Source: Gerris lacustris | Lineage: Eukaryota; Arthropoda; Insecta; Hemiptera; Gerridae | DNA length: 64,000 nucleotides | Direction: 5' to 3' | Assembly: GCA_951217055.1 (NCBI GenBank) | Contig: OX578276.1 | Coordinates: forward strand, 154,699,482-154,763,481 | Shown here: one piece after another, positions 48,201 through 58,857 of the stretch | Layout of the letters: every line of letters starts with the position of its first letter | Position numbering within the stretch: position 1 is the first letter of the stretch | Notes under the pieces: generated by a model | Databases searched by the model: none | The model's input: the letters and a program-made list of their open reading frames with translations, nothing else | Told to the model about the DNA's origin: nothing | Translations under genes and position numbers: made by a program

Positions 48201-50068
48201 CTGTTCAACCTTTTATGGAAAACTTACCTATTTCTAATTACACAACCATGTTATTTTCTGACTCCACCATAGTGTTATCCTGGATTAAAAAACCCCCACA
48301 TCTTTTAAAATTATTTGTTTCAAACCGCATTACCGCAATTTTAGAGCATACCAAAATAAACCAATGGCACCACATTTCATCTGAGAATAATATTAGTGAC
48401 CCCGCTTCAAGAGGCCTTACGCCTAAAGAATTGTTAACTCTTTCATCTTGGTTTGAAGGACCCGCATGGGCCTTAAATCCACCATGTGATTGGCCTATAA
48501 ATGATTTTGGTTCAATGTCTGCCGATGAATTACCTGAGATGAAGGTAGACCATCAAACGGTTCTAAACACCACTGTTGAAGAACCTACCCCTTTTTAGTT
48601 AAATAAATTTTCTAAATTATCTACTCTTCAACGTGTTACCGCTTACATCTTAAGATTTGCTCATAATTGTCGCCATTCAAACCAACCTCTAATAGGTCCG
48701 CTTTCTATTAGTGAATTAAATCAATCTTTAAACTTTTGCATTAGAAATGACCAGAAATATAACTTCCCAGCAGAACTTTCCTGTCTCTAATCTAATAAAC
48801 CTTGCTCGTCTCCCATCCAAAGCCTATCACCATTTCTCGACCATGAAGGTCTTATAAGAGTAGGAGGTCGTTTAAAAAACAGTAATCTACCATTTGAGGC
48901 TAGGCATCCTATTTTATTATTTAATAAAAGCTTCTTAACAAATTTAATCATTACCTACTACCACATTGTTTATTGTCATGTTGGCCCAAAAACTCTTCAA
49001 AATTTACTTACCCAAAAATATTGGATCGTCAATTGCCGCAGCATTATCCGCCAAATCCTCCGCAAGTGTATCACCTGTGCTAAGCTAAGAAGTACACCCG
49101 CATCACCTCCAATGGGAAATCTGCCACCTACGAGAGTTACCCCTTCTCGGCCCTTTTTAAATTGTGGAGTTGACTTAGCCGGTCCGTATACACTGAAAGA
49201 AAGTAACCGCCGAAACGCCCGCACTTACAAGGCTTATTTTGCTTTATTTATGTGTTTTGCGGTTAAAGCTGCTCACATTGAAGTCCTCACAAGTTTAAGT
49301 TCTGAATGTTTCATTGCGGCTGTCCATCGTTTTACGGCTCGTCGCGGTCTTCCTGCCACTATCTATAGTGATCAGGCGACTAACTTTAAAGGTGCTGCTC
49401 GCCTTTAAAATGAAATTTATAATTTTTTACAAGCCTCAAATTCAAATCCTATTCTGGAAACCTATTTTAACTCCCGCGGTATCAAATTTTCGTTTAACGT
49501 ACCTAGAGCCCCTTTTATGACTGGTTTAATGGAATCCAACATAAAAAATGTAAAATACCATCTGATCCGTGTAATTGGTAACCAAACACTAACTTTTGAG
49601 GAATTTTCGACTATCACCGCCCGCACTGAAGCTATTTTAAATTCTCGCCCGTTATCCGCAATGTCCAGCTCTCCTGACGAGTTGGCTTGTTTAACTCCTG
49701 GTCACTTTCTAATCGGCAACATGATAGAAGCTCCTCCTGAGGAAGTTTTGGAAGACGTTCCGGTTGGTCGCCTACGTCGCTGGGAGATGATATCCCAAAT
49801 CAACCAATGTCTTTGGCGGCGTTGGGAAAGAGAGTATTTGCATACACTTCAGCAAAAAGCCAAATGGTTTAATCCCGCCACCAACATCGTAGAAGGGCAG
49901 CTCGTTTGGCTTAAAGAGGACGGCTCTCCTCCGTTATCATACCCTCTCGGCCGTGTAACCCAGGTCCACCCAGGAAACGATGGAATCGTCCGAGCTGTTA
50001 CTGTTAAAACCCAGTCGGGTGTTTATAGGCGTCCAACCCGCAAACTAGCTCCTCTGCCATTTCCATAA
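45203..50068 (+). pseudogene. BEL/Pao gag-pol polyprotein with three in-frame stops
   Basis: One continuous frame to 50066-50068, broken only by TAG at 48596, TAA near 48787 and TAA at 49406. In order: gag core (EKLHYLKTTLSGAALDIV); zinc-knuckle region CTLCENPHQLYHC..CFNCMGRH (~45820-46010); aspartic protease with LLIDCAS (~46235), where most relatives have D-S-G/A-S; reverse transcriptase with VVDDYLVG (~47490-47510); RNase H with GFSDGS (~48020) and FSDSTIVLSW; integrase with an H..C..C zinc finger (TCAK ~49075), GVDLAGPY, YSDQATNF and MESN for the D,D,E triad. Each stop looks like a point mutation. The ATG at 45203 is internal. Not functional as read, though sequencing error should be excluded given near-identical LTRs. 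Confidence 0.9.
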
Positions 50069-50300
50069 AGCGTCCCTCTTTTTATTTCTTTATTTTTTCT
50101 CCAGACCTTTTTATTTTTTGTTTATTTAAAGTTTAAAATTTTTTTTTGTGCTGAAGTATCAGCTTCCCGCCTTTGTAAGAATTTGTTTTTCTTTTTGATG
50201 GTTCGATCCTTTCTGCTGCAGGGCTTAGGAATAGGTCAGGATTTTTCTTTTATTTCTTTTTGCTCTGTTGAAGTCCTGTGGAACTTCAAGGGGGTGTGAA

Positions 50301-50865
50301 TGATGGATTCTATCTTTTATTTTTTATCTTAATCTATATTTTATATTTTTAAATTTCTTATCTCTATAGCCCCCGGTAAGTAAATCTTCATTTAGCTTTG
50401 GGGCCGCCTCGCCCCCCCCCCCCCCCCCCTCCTAGCGGCCAGTGTTGCCAGGTCTGGCTAGGTTAAGAGGCTTCCTTTCCCGCTCCAGCGACCAGTCTCC
50501 ACCCGCCAGGACGTCTGAAAGGAAGCCATCCGCCTCATAGATCCACCGCCACACCGCTTTTAGTATATCAGCTACTTTGTCAAAAACGCCAATTTTGTAA
50601 CTACGTCTTCACCCCGGCCGGGGTCTTCGTTCCTGTTAAAAGTATCTCCGTTTTTCTTCGACGTCAAGCCGGTGAGACTCGCTACATAGGTATGAACTTT
50701 TATTGCTAAATTTTAGATTTATTTTACGGGGCGCTCTATCTCAAATTATTATATTATACTTTTAAACTAAATACAGTCCATCCTTGCCGCCCTCTTTTCT
50801 TTATTTTTACCGGCTGCTAAGAATTAGCTGCAAGGTGCTAAAAGCATCACCCCAGCATTCTTCCA
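50301..50865 (+). repeat. 3' LTR of BEL/Pao element
   Basis: About 99% identical to the 5' LTR. Visible differences: T/C at 'GGGGCCGYCTC', A/G at 'AAGAGRCTTCC', A/G at 'CACACCRCTT', G/A at 'CCGGTGRGACTC'. Confidence 0.9.
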
Positions 50866-51057
50866 ACTACTGAACCGATTTTAATGAATGACGGCTTTTT
50901 GAATTCGTCTAGGGTCCTCATCTCATTCCTACGCTGAATGTGAAGCGAGAAACCAACCTAGTGAACAGTCTAAAATGGGTAGAAACCAAATAAGCGTCAT
51001 ACGAAGTAGTGAGCCTATATATATTATATTATTATAAAAAATAATATATTATATATA

Positions 51058-51310
51058 TAGTATGTCCACGGATGGAGTTGCCTATACGAGTAAATTCCAA
51101 CAAATGATTTAAATATAATTATTATTAAATACGTATTTATTAATTAAATATTATTTATTTTCCTAACTAATTTCTCCTTTAATAGCTTTCATGTTTTGTT
51201 TTCTTTTTACCAAAAAATGCAATACCAAAACTTTTAATGTACTCAATGAGACCTTTAAATCGACCCCTCATGTATTTAAATCAGACAAATTTGACTTTTT
51301 ACAAGTGGCA

Positions 51311-51351
<41 letters not shown>

Positions 51352-51632
51352 AATTTTACCATCGACATTTTTATGCGAAAACTAAATTTCGTATAGTATC
51401 TAAAAGAAATTATAAAGAATACTTTTTTCTTGAACAGTCGAAATTTGTACCGGTTTCCTCTTGTACAATTTTAGAAAATTGTACTCTCTGGGAACAGGGT
51501 ACATTTTGAACAAAAAGTAATACTATAAATTTTCTTTTAAGACAAGCAGGAGATTTTATAAGTGACTTTTCATCGAAAATTGAAATTTTTTGGAATTTAC
51601 ACGTATAGGCAACTCCATCCGTGGTCATACTG
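51058..51632. mobile_element. TIR element with a G37 tract, TA target site
   Basis: AGTATGTCCACGGATGGAG at 51059 is inverted as CTCCATCCGTGGTCATACTG ending 51632, TA on each side. TIR ~33-45 bp. No transposase. The end sequence CAGTATG.CC resembles element F (CAGTGTGTCC). Confidence 0.7.
51312..51348 (+). repeat. Homopolymer of ~37 G
   Basis: Uninterrupted G run, the longest homopolymer of strong bases in the window; capable of G-quadruplex formation. Length may be inexact in the assembly. Confidence 0.9.
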
Positions 51633-51735
51633 TAAGTATATATATATAAAATAATCATAATTATAAATATAAAAATATACATAATAGTAATATTTATTAT
51701 TGTGATTATAAAATTAGTTACTTATATATAACATA

Positions 51736-52589
51736 CAGGGTGGTCCAAAAGTCTCCCCCCCCCCCCCCCCCTCTTAACTTTTGAACGGTTTGAGATAAAT
51801 TAATGAAACTTAGGGGATCTCTACCATGCAAAGGGAAGTTTGTTTTCATGCAATCGCCCACTAGGGGCAACCACACACTTTGCCCCCAGGCCACCCAACT
51901 TCAAGATTTCAAATTGGAATGTAAATTTATGATAGCATATTTTGATTCTACAGTGAAAAGTAATACAAATTTACTTAAACTATTTATTCTATCTCCAATA
52001 TTTTGCCCTCTACAGGGGGGCAAAATAACCCTTCTGAAATAGTAAAAAACAATAACACTTAGATCGTTATAAAATCTAAACGGTTAGAAATAAAGTAATG
52101 AAACTTGGGGGATGTACCATGTAAAAGGAAGTGTGAATTCATCCACTCGCGTACTAGGGGCCACCACAATTTTGCCTCCAGGTGCTGAAATTTACCATTT
52201 TATATCTTTGCCCCCCTATAGAGGGCAAAATATTGGAGATAGAAAAAAGTTTGAAGTAAAATATTTTTATTTATCGCCGTAGAATCTAAATCTGCTGTCA
52301 AAAATATACACTCTAGGGTACAATTTTGAAGTTAGGGGGTCTGGGAGCAAAATGGGTGGTTGCTCCTACTGGGCGATTACATGAAAATAAACTTCATTAA
52401 TTTATCTCTAACCGTTTAGATTGTACAACATATTATTGGAAGGGTTATTTTGCTATCCTTGCCTCCCTATAGGGGGCAAAAAATTGGAAATAGAAAAATA
52501 TATTACAAGTAAAAGTTTATTATTTTTCACTGTAGAATCCAAATATGCTATCAAAAATATACATTCCAAGAGACTTTTGGACCACCCTG
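51736..52589. mobile_element. Mariner-type MITE, complete (854 bp)
   Basis: CAGGGTGGTCCAAAAGTCTC at 51736 is inverted as GAGACTTTTGGACCACCCTG ending 52589; TA flanks at 51734-51735 and 52590-52591. Internally built of repeated 'TGCCCYCTATAGGGGGC..ATTGGARATAGAAAAA' modules, partly inverted. No ORF. Confidence 0.8.
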
Positions 52590-52599
52590 TATATACTTT

Positions 52600-53440
52600 A
52601 TAATTAAGGGGTCACTTCGTAATTTATGACAATATTAAGGGGTCACTTCGTTACTTATATAAGGTCAGGATCCAGCTGGATATGCGCAAATGATAGCAAT
52701 GTTTAGTGTATCTAGGTGGCCAAATGCTGCTAAAACTCTTTATATGCTGCTACTATCAGAATGTTAAGTTCTTTCAGTGGCATAGGTCTCGTAGTTCTCC
52801 GATCTCCATAGGCCTTGTCCAGCTCTTAACTTCACTTTTATTTGACTCTAACGTGTGGGAATAAACAGTTTAGAGAATTCTTCCTTAACAACCGTACAAA
52901 AAGTCATGAAATCTGACCAAAAACCACTTGTGTAGATAAAAAAAAAAACACCCCGCCAAGTCTGGTCCAAAAAAGTTGTGAAATCAACTTTCTGTCCCGC
53001 CAAGTGATGTTGGCACTTTCTCCTGACCAACTGTCAACTTAGATACTTATCAGCTTCTTCTCCTTGGCGGTGAGCCTGGAGTAATACCCAAAGTTAACTG
53101 GTTGTATTCCACGCATCCTCTGCAAAGAAAGTAGTAGTTGCATAGGGTCATTTCTTAAATGAAAGCTTAATTTGTATACTACTTATTTCTGTTTTATTTG
53201 GTTTTTGATAATGGGAAAGATTTTCAGCAATGATCATCGTGGCATCGAGAAGAGCCTTTAACAAAACTGTTGAAAGGCTTTCCTCTCCAATATGCACCTG
53301 CATATATTAGTATAATTTCCTAGAACTAAGACTATGAGGTGAACAACTATCTTTCCATACAAACCTCATGTGGCAAACGTTGAGGTGAAACAAGAAATTG
53401 TATTGGTGTTTCATTAATTGCGTTAGTAGTTGAATAACTA
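52600..53440. other. Unassigned spacer
   Basis: A short direct repeat 'TAAGGGGTCACTTCGT' at ~52604 and ~52634; otherwise no gene or recognised repeat. Confidence 0.3.
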
Positions 53441-53685
53441 GCAAGTGCCGGCAAAGCACGAGGCGAGTCGCGTGCGCGAATGTATAAACGGCCACTCGCG
53501 TTGTGGGGACGAGTGGATGAATGGGCCTCACGAGTGCCAGTGAACCACGAGGTGAGTCACGAGCGCGTATGTGAAAAATTAGAGGTTTAAGAACAAGCAG
53601 GCATTTTTATAAAGAATGACTTTTTTTCAAAAACCCAAAAATAAGAAAATGTTTCCCCTCGGATACTCTATCTTGGGACACACTG
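53435..53685 (-). mobile_element. Second end of element F with CG-rich block
   Basis: 53576-53685 is the inverse of 39656-39765 at about 94% by eye, ending CTCTATCTTGGGACACACTG then TA. The CG-rich patch 53440-53570 lies inside it, mirroring 42495-42690. Confidence 0.55.
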
Positions 53686-53920
53686 TACAGTACATACTCC
53701 TTTTTCAAGTAATTCTATCTCTGCATTAGAATATAATGTTATAGTTTTAAATAGATTTATTAATTTTTATACTAATTGATTTTTTACTGATTTATACAGA
53801 TTTAATTCCAAGATATCAAATGATATCACATCTTAGCAAGGCCGATGAAATGAGGTCAATGGTGTTGTATTTACATGAAACAGAAGAAGATATAGATTAA
53901 ATATTGTATCATTTAATAAT

Positions 53921-53958
53921 TATAACAAATCAGTAGTATTTCAGTCCACAGCCCAAAT
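53921..53958 (+). promoter_or_regulatory. L3 promoter, initiator and 16-nt first exon
   Basis: TCAGT at 53941-53945; A at 53943 as +1 gives the 16-nt exon AGTCCACAGCCCAAAT ending 53958 before GTAAGT. TATAACAA at 53921 is a weak TATA candidate. CAAGGCCG (53837) and AGGTCA (53853) lie upstream. Confidence 0.5.
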
Positions 53959-54444
53959 GTAAGTAATCTTGCTTTCATATCCTGACAAGCCGCAACTTTC
54001 GAAAATTCCAACTAACTAAATAATTTACTCTAAAATTTTATTTTGTTTAGTATTACAATTATTGACTTTCATATAAATTAGATATAAATATAAACTTTTT
54101 AATATTAATACTAGGATATTAATCATTGAAAAATTGGAATCTATGGGACAAATTATTTATTATTATTCCCATGATTAGATCTGAGCCCATTAATAATGCT
54201 AACTACTTCTTTATTTGCTTCTTCGCTGCACTTGATCATTACTAATAAAAATAACAACAAGGGACCCTTTTTTACTGGGAAACCTAATTGAACTTTCCTA
54301 CCTGTCTATTTATACATAAATAGTGATTAATTTTTATGTAAAAAAAAATTAGATAGACCCCCTAAATGGAACAAAAATGTCCAAATCGACAATATTTCTA
54401 TTTTTACTTGTTCGGGAGCCTTGAGAAACTTTTTTAAAAAAATT

Positions 54445-55075
54445 ACTTTTCTACTTTTTCATATAAAGAAAAAGTATTGTAATGGCGTTAATATTCGATT
54501 TTGAGATGTTGATGGATTCACACGTTTTGAGGTCCCTGGAGTAAAAAAACAAGTAGTTTTTAATAAATGTATGTCAGACATCTATCGTCTGTCTGTGCAG
54601 ACGCCTGGAGCCTGAACCACTGGGCTGATTTTGACACAATTTGGCATACATGTTTAGAAAAATCATACCTCGAGGCGAAATCGGGAAATGAATTTAAGCT
54701 CCAAATTTGGGGGTGCTACCGCCCCAAAAACTCTGAAATACATGCAAAAAAAAATTTTTGGAAAATGGTTCCGTCGATTTTTATTAAAAAAGTCTATAAT
54801 GTAGTCCATTTAAATACAAATCCAACGATATAAGCAGTTTCCCCGGGGAAACAATCTGAGAAAATAGCTTTAAACGCGGACGAAGAGAGGTCGGGTTCGA
54901 TTCTCCGCCGAGGAGAAGTTATTTTTATGATATATTTTGATAAAATGTTTACTAATAATTAAAAGTACTTAGAAAAAACGAATGCAAATAAACTGGAAAC
55001 ACTGGGCTAAATAAATATGAACTAGTATATGAGAAAGTTTGTCTGAGTTGTCTCGGACCGAATTTTATGATACAT
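54445..55075 (+). repeat. Repeat family B, complete copy
   Basis: From 'ATAAAGAAAAAGTATTGTAA' to 'TATATGAGAAAGTTTGTCTG', same order of blocks as 13236-13856. T-arm-like GGGTTCGATTCTCC at ~54891. In L3 intron 1. Confidence 0.65.
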
Positions 55076-55777
55076 GTTCATATATTTTTTCTATTAAGCC
55101 AGAAAAATAAATCAAACACAATTTAAAAGGGCATAAAGTTCTCTAATACACTTAGTTTACAAACTCCGAAATCAATTTTTTTCAAAAAAATATGGTCAGC
55201 ATTTTGGTCCTTCAATAATTTATTATTAAACATATTTGTAAGATAAGTTTAAAATCTTCCCTTTTTATTAGCTTTAATTCCATTCAAATTTTACTTAAGC
55301 ATTAAGGCTGCACTGCTAAAAATAAATCCAAATGTCGCTAATGTTGTATAAACAGCAATTGTTAAAAATAAACAAGTAAGGCTTGCTTCACGTAAGTACG
55401 TGAGGTGATAATCACCGGTTCCTGTACGATTAAGTTGAAATTATGAAGTGTAAAATTTAATAGTTGCATATTCCTTTTCTACATTTCAATACCTTTAAAT
55501 TGATGTATAACATGTCATGGTGTCTAAAAACTTTTTTTAGTCGCCTGCCATATTGGCCGCCATCTTGAAAATATTAAGTATGTAACAATTTAATAGTTTC
55601 ATATTCTTTTTCTACACTTCAAGACCTTTAAATTGATGTATAACATGTCATGGTGTCATGGTGACAAAAACTTTTGTCTAGTGGCCATGTTGGAAATATT
55701 AAATGTGAAAACTCCAAAAAGGGTACAGTTGTCATAAATGCCGAGATGCACCTGTGTGCCGAATTTCATGTTCCTAA

Positions 55778-56709
55778 AGGTCGACCAAGAAGTCATGGAA
55801 ATCTGAGGAGTGCGCTAGTGTCGTTGTTTTGGAGTCATGTATAGTCAGTTTTTAATAAAATAGACCACTGTCAAAAAACACAGTGTTGTTCTTTGGTTAT
55901 TAATAATTTTATTTTTGATAACTTCAATATTTTTTAAAATATTTTTTGCAACAGGCAACACTGTACCTGATAAGAAATCATTAATAATATACGATAATAT
56001 CTTTATATTATTATTTATTGATTTTTCATAATAATATTCTTTAAATCTAAATCGATTTTCTTCTTTCTTAATCTATTTTTTTTTTTTCTTCCTTTTTATT
56101 TCTGAGTTTGATTTGCTACTTTTTTATTTCTGTTTCTAAATATTTTGTAAACTATATCTGTATCCTATAATATTAAAAGTTGCTTTGTATTACAATAAAA
56201 TTAATATCTATTTTATAACATTAAAATTACGTTATAAAAATAATGAGATTCTAAGATAAGTTTCACTGGATATTTTATTTATAAAAAATATAATGGGGGG
56301 GGGGGGGAACTAGAAATTCGCTAATATTATTTTGATTAATTGTCATGGAGAGGAATTATTTTTATAATAACAAATACATAATTAGGTTTGTTCCAACCCC
56401 GTTATTTGTAGCATCCTTTGCTTTTTCATGATCCCATGGATTTGTGGATCGTACAAAGATCGTTGAGGACAGTTGTGACTGTGACTATAATTCATACTGT
56501 ATAAAACAAACAAAACAGGAAACCTAACAGATTGGAAACCTTCCTGTTGTTATTCGTGAGATTTAACATAACTGCGCATGCTATACAAACTAGAAATGGG
56601 TATTATCTTAGCACCCGACTGTCTTGACTTCGGCAATACTAGGAAGTTCCGACTTTAAACGAAGCTAAGCTTTCAGTTTCTCCCGTGTTCATGACTTCTT
56701 GGTCGATCT
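55778..56709 (+). mobile_element. TIR element family D, copy 2
   Basis: Same AGGTCGACCAAGAAGTCATG ends as 18533-19507; left flank TAA, right flank TTA. The ORF remnant of copy 1 is absent and a G-tract (~56295) is present. Confidence 0.6.
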
Positions 56710-56767
56710 TTAGCTATGGTAGTTCATGAATTGAAACATGCCAACGCACAGACAGACAGAGCCGTTA

Positions 56768-58531
56768 TGTCGCTGCTGTAACGTCTTTTCCTTTGCAGCG
56801 CGTGTGACTTTATAACAGAAGTATAAAAACAACTCTCCTACGAAGACTTTGATAATCTTTATTCTATATTTCTCGTATATTTCTCTTATAATTATCGTAA
56901 GAGAATTTGTGACACTTTTAAAACAAAATTAATTCAACAACAATGAAAATAATTATAAACGAATAAATAAAAAACAAGAAGTCAAGCCGCGGGACCAGTT
57001 TAGCCCGCGACATGGCTCCCCAATCCTTGTGGCAAGGATTCCTTTTCAGCTGGCTCCTCGACGGGAATCGAACCGCGAATTCTCTGTAGTATCATGACTA
57101 AGTTGTGAACTGGCCTCTTCAGACGACGTCTTCCAGAATACCTCAAGAATACTTGACGGACTAGTCCATTAGTGCCAGGGATAGTTTCTTCGACTATCGC
57201 TAGGGGCCACTGGTTCCGAGGGGTTTGTTCATCTTTGCAAATTACAATATCTCCGACTTCGACGTTTCCTTTTTTCTCAGTCCATTTTTCCCTTTTTTGA
57301 AGGTTTGCCAAATATTCCTTTCTCCACCTTATCCAAAATTCATTTGCAAGGTGTTGAATTCTACGCCATCGCTTTTTTACATATTCCTGACATGATTCAA
57401 ATTTTCTAGGAGGAGGTAATAGTGGTCTGGGGTTCAACAAAATAGCGTGGTTAGGGGTGAGAGGTTCATAGGTGTCTGGATCATGTAAATTGCCTACTGA
57501 TAATGGTCTTCCATTTACTTTACTTTCACACTCACATAACAGAGTTCTAAGACAATCGTCGGTCAGAAGCCCAGGATGTTCGATGAGCATTACTTCAAGA
57601 AGGCGTCTCACGGATCCGATCAACCGTTCTACAGCTCCATTCATGTGACTAGCGGTAGGAGTGTTGAATTTCCACTTAAATTGACAGAACTCTTGGGTAA
57701 GCTCACCTTGTATTCTATTGAGGTTAACTTCTTTTTTCTTCGTTAGCTCCTACAAAGTTAGTTCCCATATCTGACAGAAGCTCTCTGATGTTTCCGCGGC
57801 GTGATAGAAATCTTCTAAGTGCATTTATTATTGAGTCTGTGGTCAAAGAGTCCAATACGTCAAGCGAAATGGCTCTCGACGAAAGACAAGTAAAAATTAC
57901 TCCGTAGCGCTTTTCTTGCTTTCTGCCATGCTTGACGTAAAATGGTCCAAAGCAGTCGACAGAGCTAAACTCGAAAGGAGCGCATTTTCCGGTAACTCTA
58001 CAATCCGGTAGGTCAGCCATTTGCTGCATTGTAAAGGAACCTCGGACGCGTTTACATATCGTGCATTGGGATATGAGTTTTCGAACATTATATGAAACCC
58101 CCATAACCCAGTACCCGTCTGATCTCAGTCTATTAATAGTCATATTCCTACCTTGATGGAAGATTTTCTCATGGCAGTTCCGGACAATTAAATCGGTGAT
58201 GTGACTTTTCTTTGGAAGGATAATGGGATGGCGATTCTGAAGGCCTGAAAACCTTAGTCTCCCCCCCCCCCCCCCCCACCCTAAGAAGGCCATTGATGTC
58301 TAGAAAGGGATTAAGGGTTTTCAAGGGACTTCTTAGAGGAATAGGTTAGGAATCTTTATTCTATATTTCTCGTATATTTCTCTTATAATTCTCTTATGAT
58401 TCTCTTATAATTCTCGTAAGAGAATTTGTGACACTTTTAAAACAAAATTAATTCAACAACAATGAAAATAATTATAAACGAATAAATAAAAAACAAGTAG
58501 TCAAGCCGCGGGACCAGTTTAGCCCGCGACA
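56768..58531 (-). mobile_element. Internally deleted BEL/Pao element
   Basis: A second, unrelated BEL/Pao element on the - strand. Target duplication CGTTA at 56763-56767 and 58532-58536. Ends TGTCGC..GCGACA. The 3' LTR is whole (56768-57012, 245 bp). The 5' LTR keeps only 58349-58531 and is fused directly to the integrase end of pol, so gag, protease, RT and RNase H were lost in one deletion. Confidence 0.85.
57000..58350 (-). pseudogene. BEL/Pao integrase region
   Basis: Two frames (58293-57724, 57644-57000) with a frameshift between. First: a G-rich expansion (C-tract 58261-58277 on +) within the conserved GLLRVGGRL segment, then the zinc finger H..H..CTICKRV, SSVDCFGPF (first catalytic Asp) and LSDMGTNFVGAN (second Asp). 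Second: MNGAVERLIGSVRRLLEV with the catalytic Glu, then the Pao C-terminal domain (WRRIQHLANEFWIRWRKEYL, VGDIV). Dead by deletion and frameshift. Confidence 0.88.
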
Positions 58532-58857
58532 CGTTATATAATGTTTCTTTTCGTACTTCGTACAGAAACCTATAACTAAAAGAACCGCAACCTTTAGGAA
58601 ATTGACACTTATTATTGATAATAAAACCAATTTAAATTTGAATATCAGATGCATAAATCTTTAGTATTTCATAAAAAAAAAAAATAATGTGACTTATAAA
58701 CTATTAAAGGATGCGTTGGTAAAACTAATTTAGTCAAAAAAATGTGACCGTCAATAACATTTCCGATAAAGAAATGAATTTATATATAATAATACATTTA
58801 TATAAATACTACTATATGAATTTATATAATAAGGTTTTTTTTACTATTTTTGTTTAG

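Larger units (their letters stand above)
43454..50865 (+). mobile_element. Nearly full-length BEL/Pao LTR retrotransposon
   Basis: 7.4-kb element with LTRs at 43454-44017 and 50301-50865, TG..CA ends, and a 5-bp target duplication ACTAC (43449-43453 and 50866-50870). A polypurine stretch AAGGGGGTGTGAA precedes the 3' LTR. The two LTRs differ by about four substitutions plus C-tract length, so insertion was recent. Single gag-pol, but broken by a frameshift and three stops. Confidence 0.93.

Noticed and set aside
51191..51509. Gly-rich ORFs over the G-tract
   Set aside because: Translation of a homopolymer inside a TIR element.
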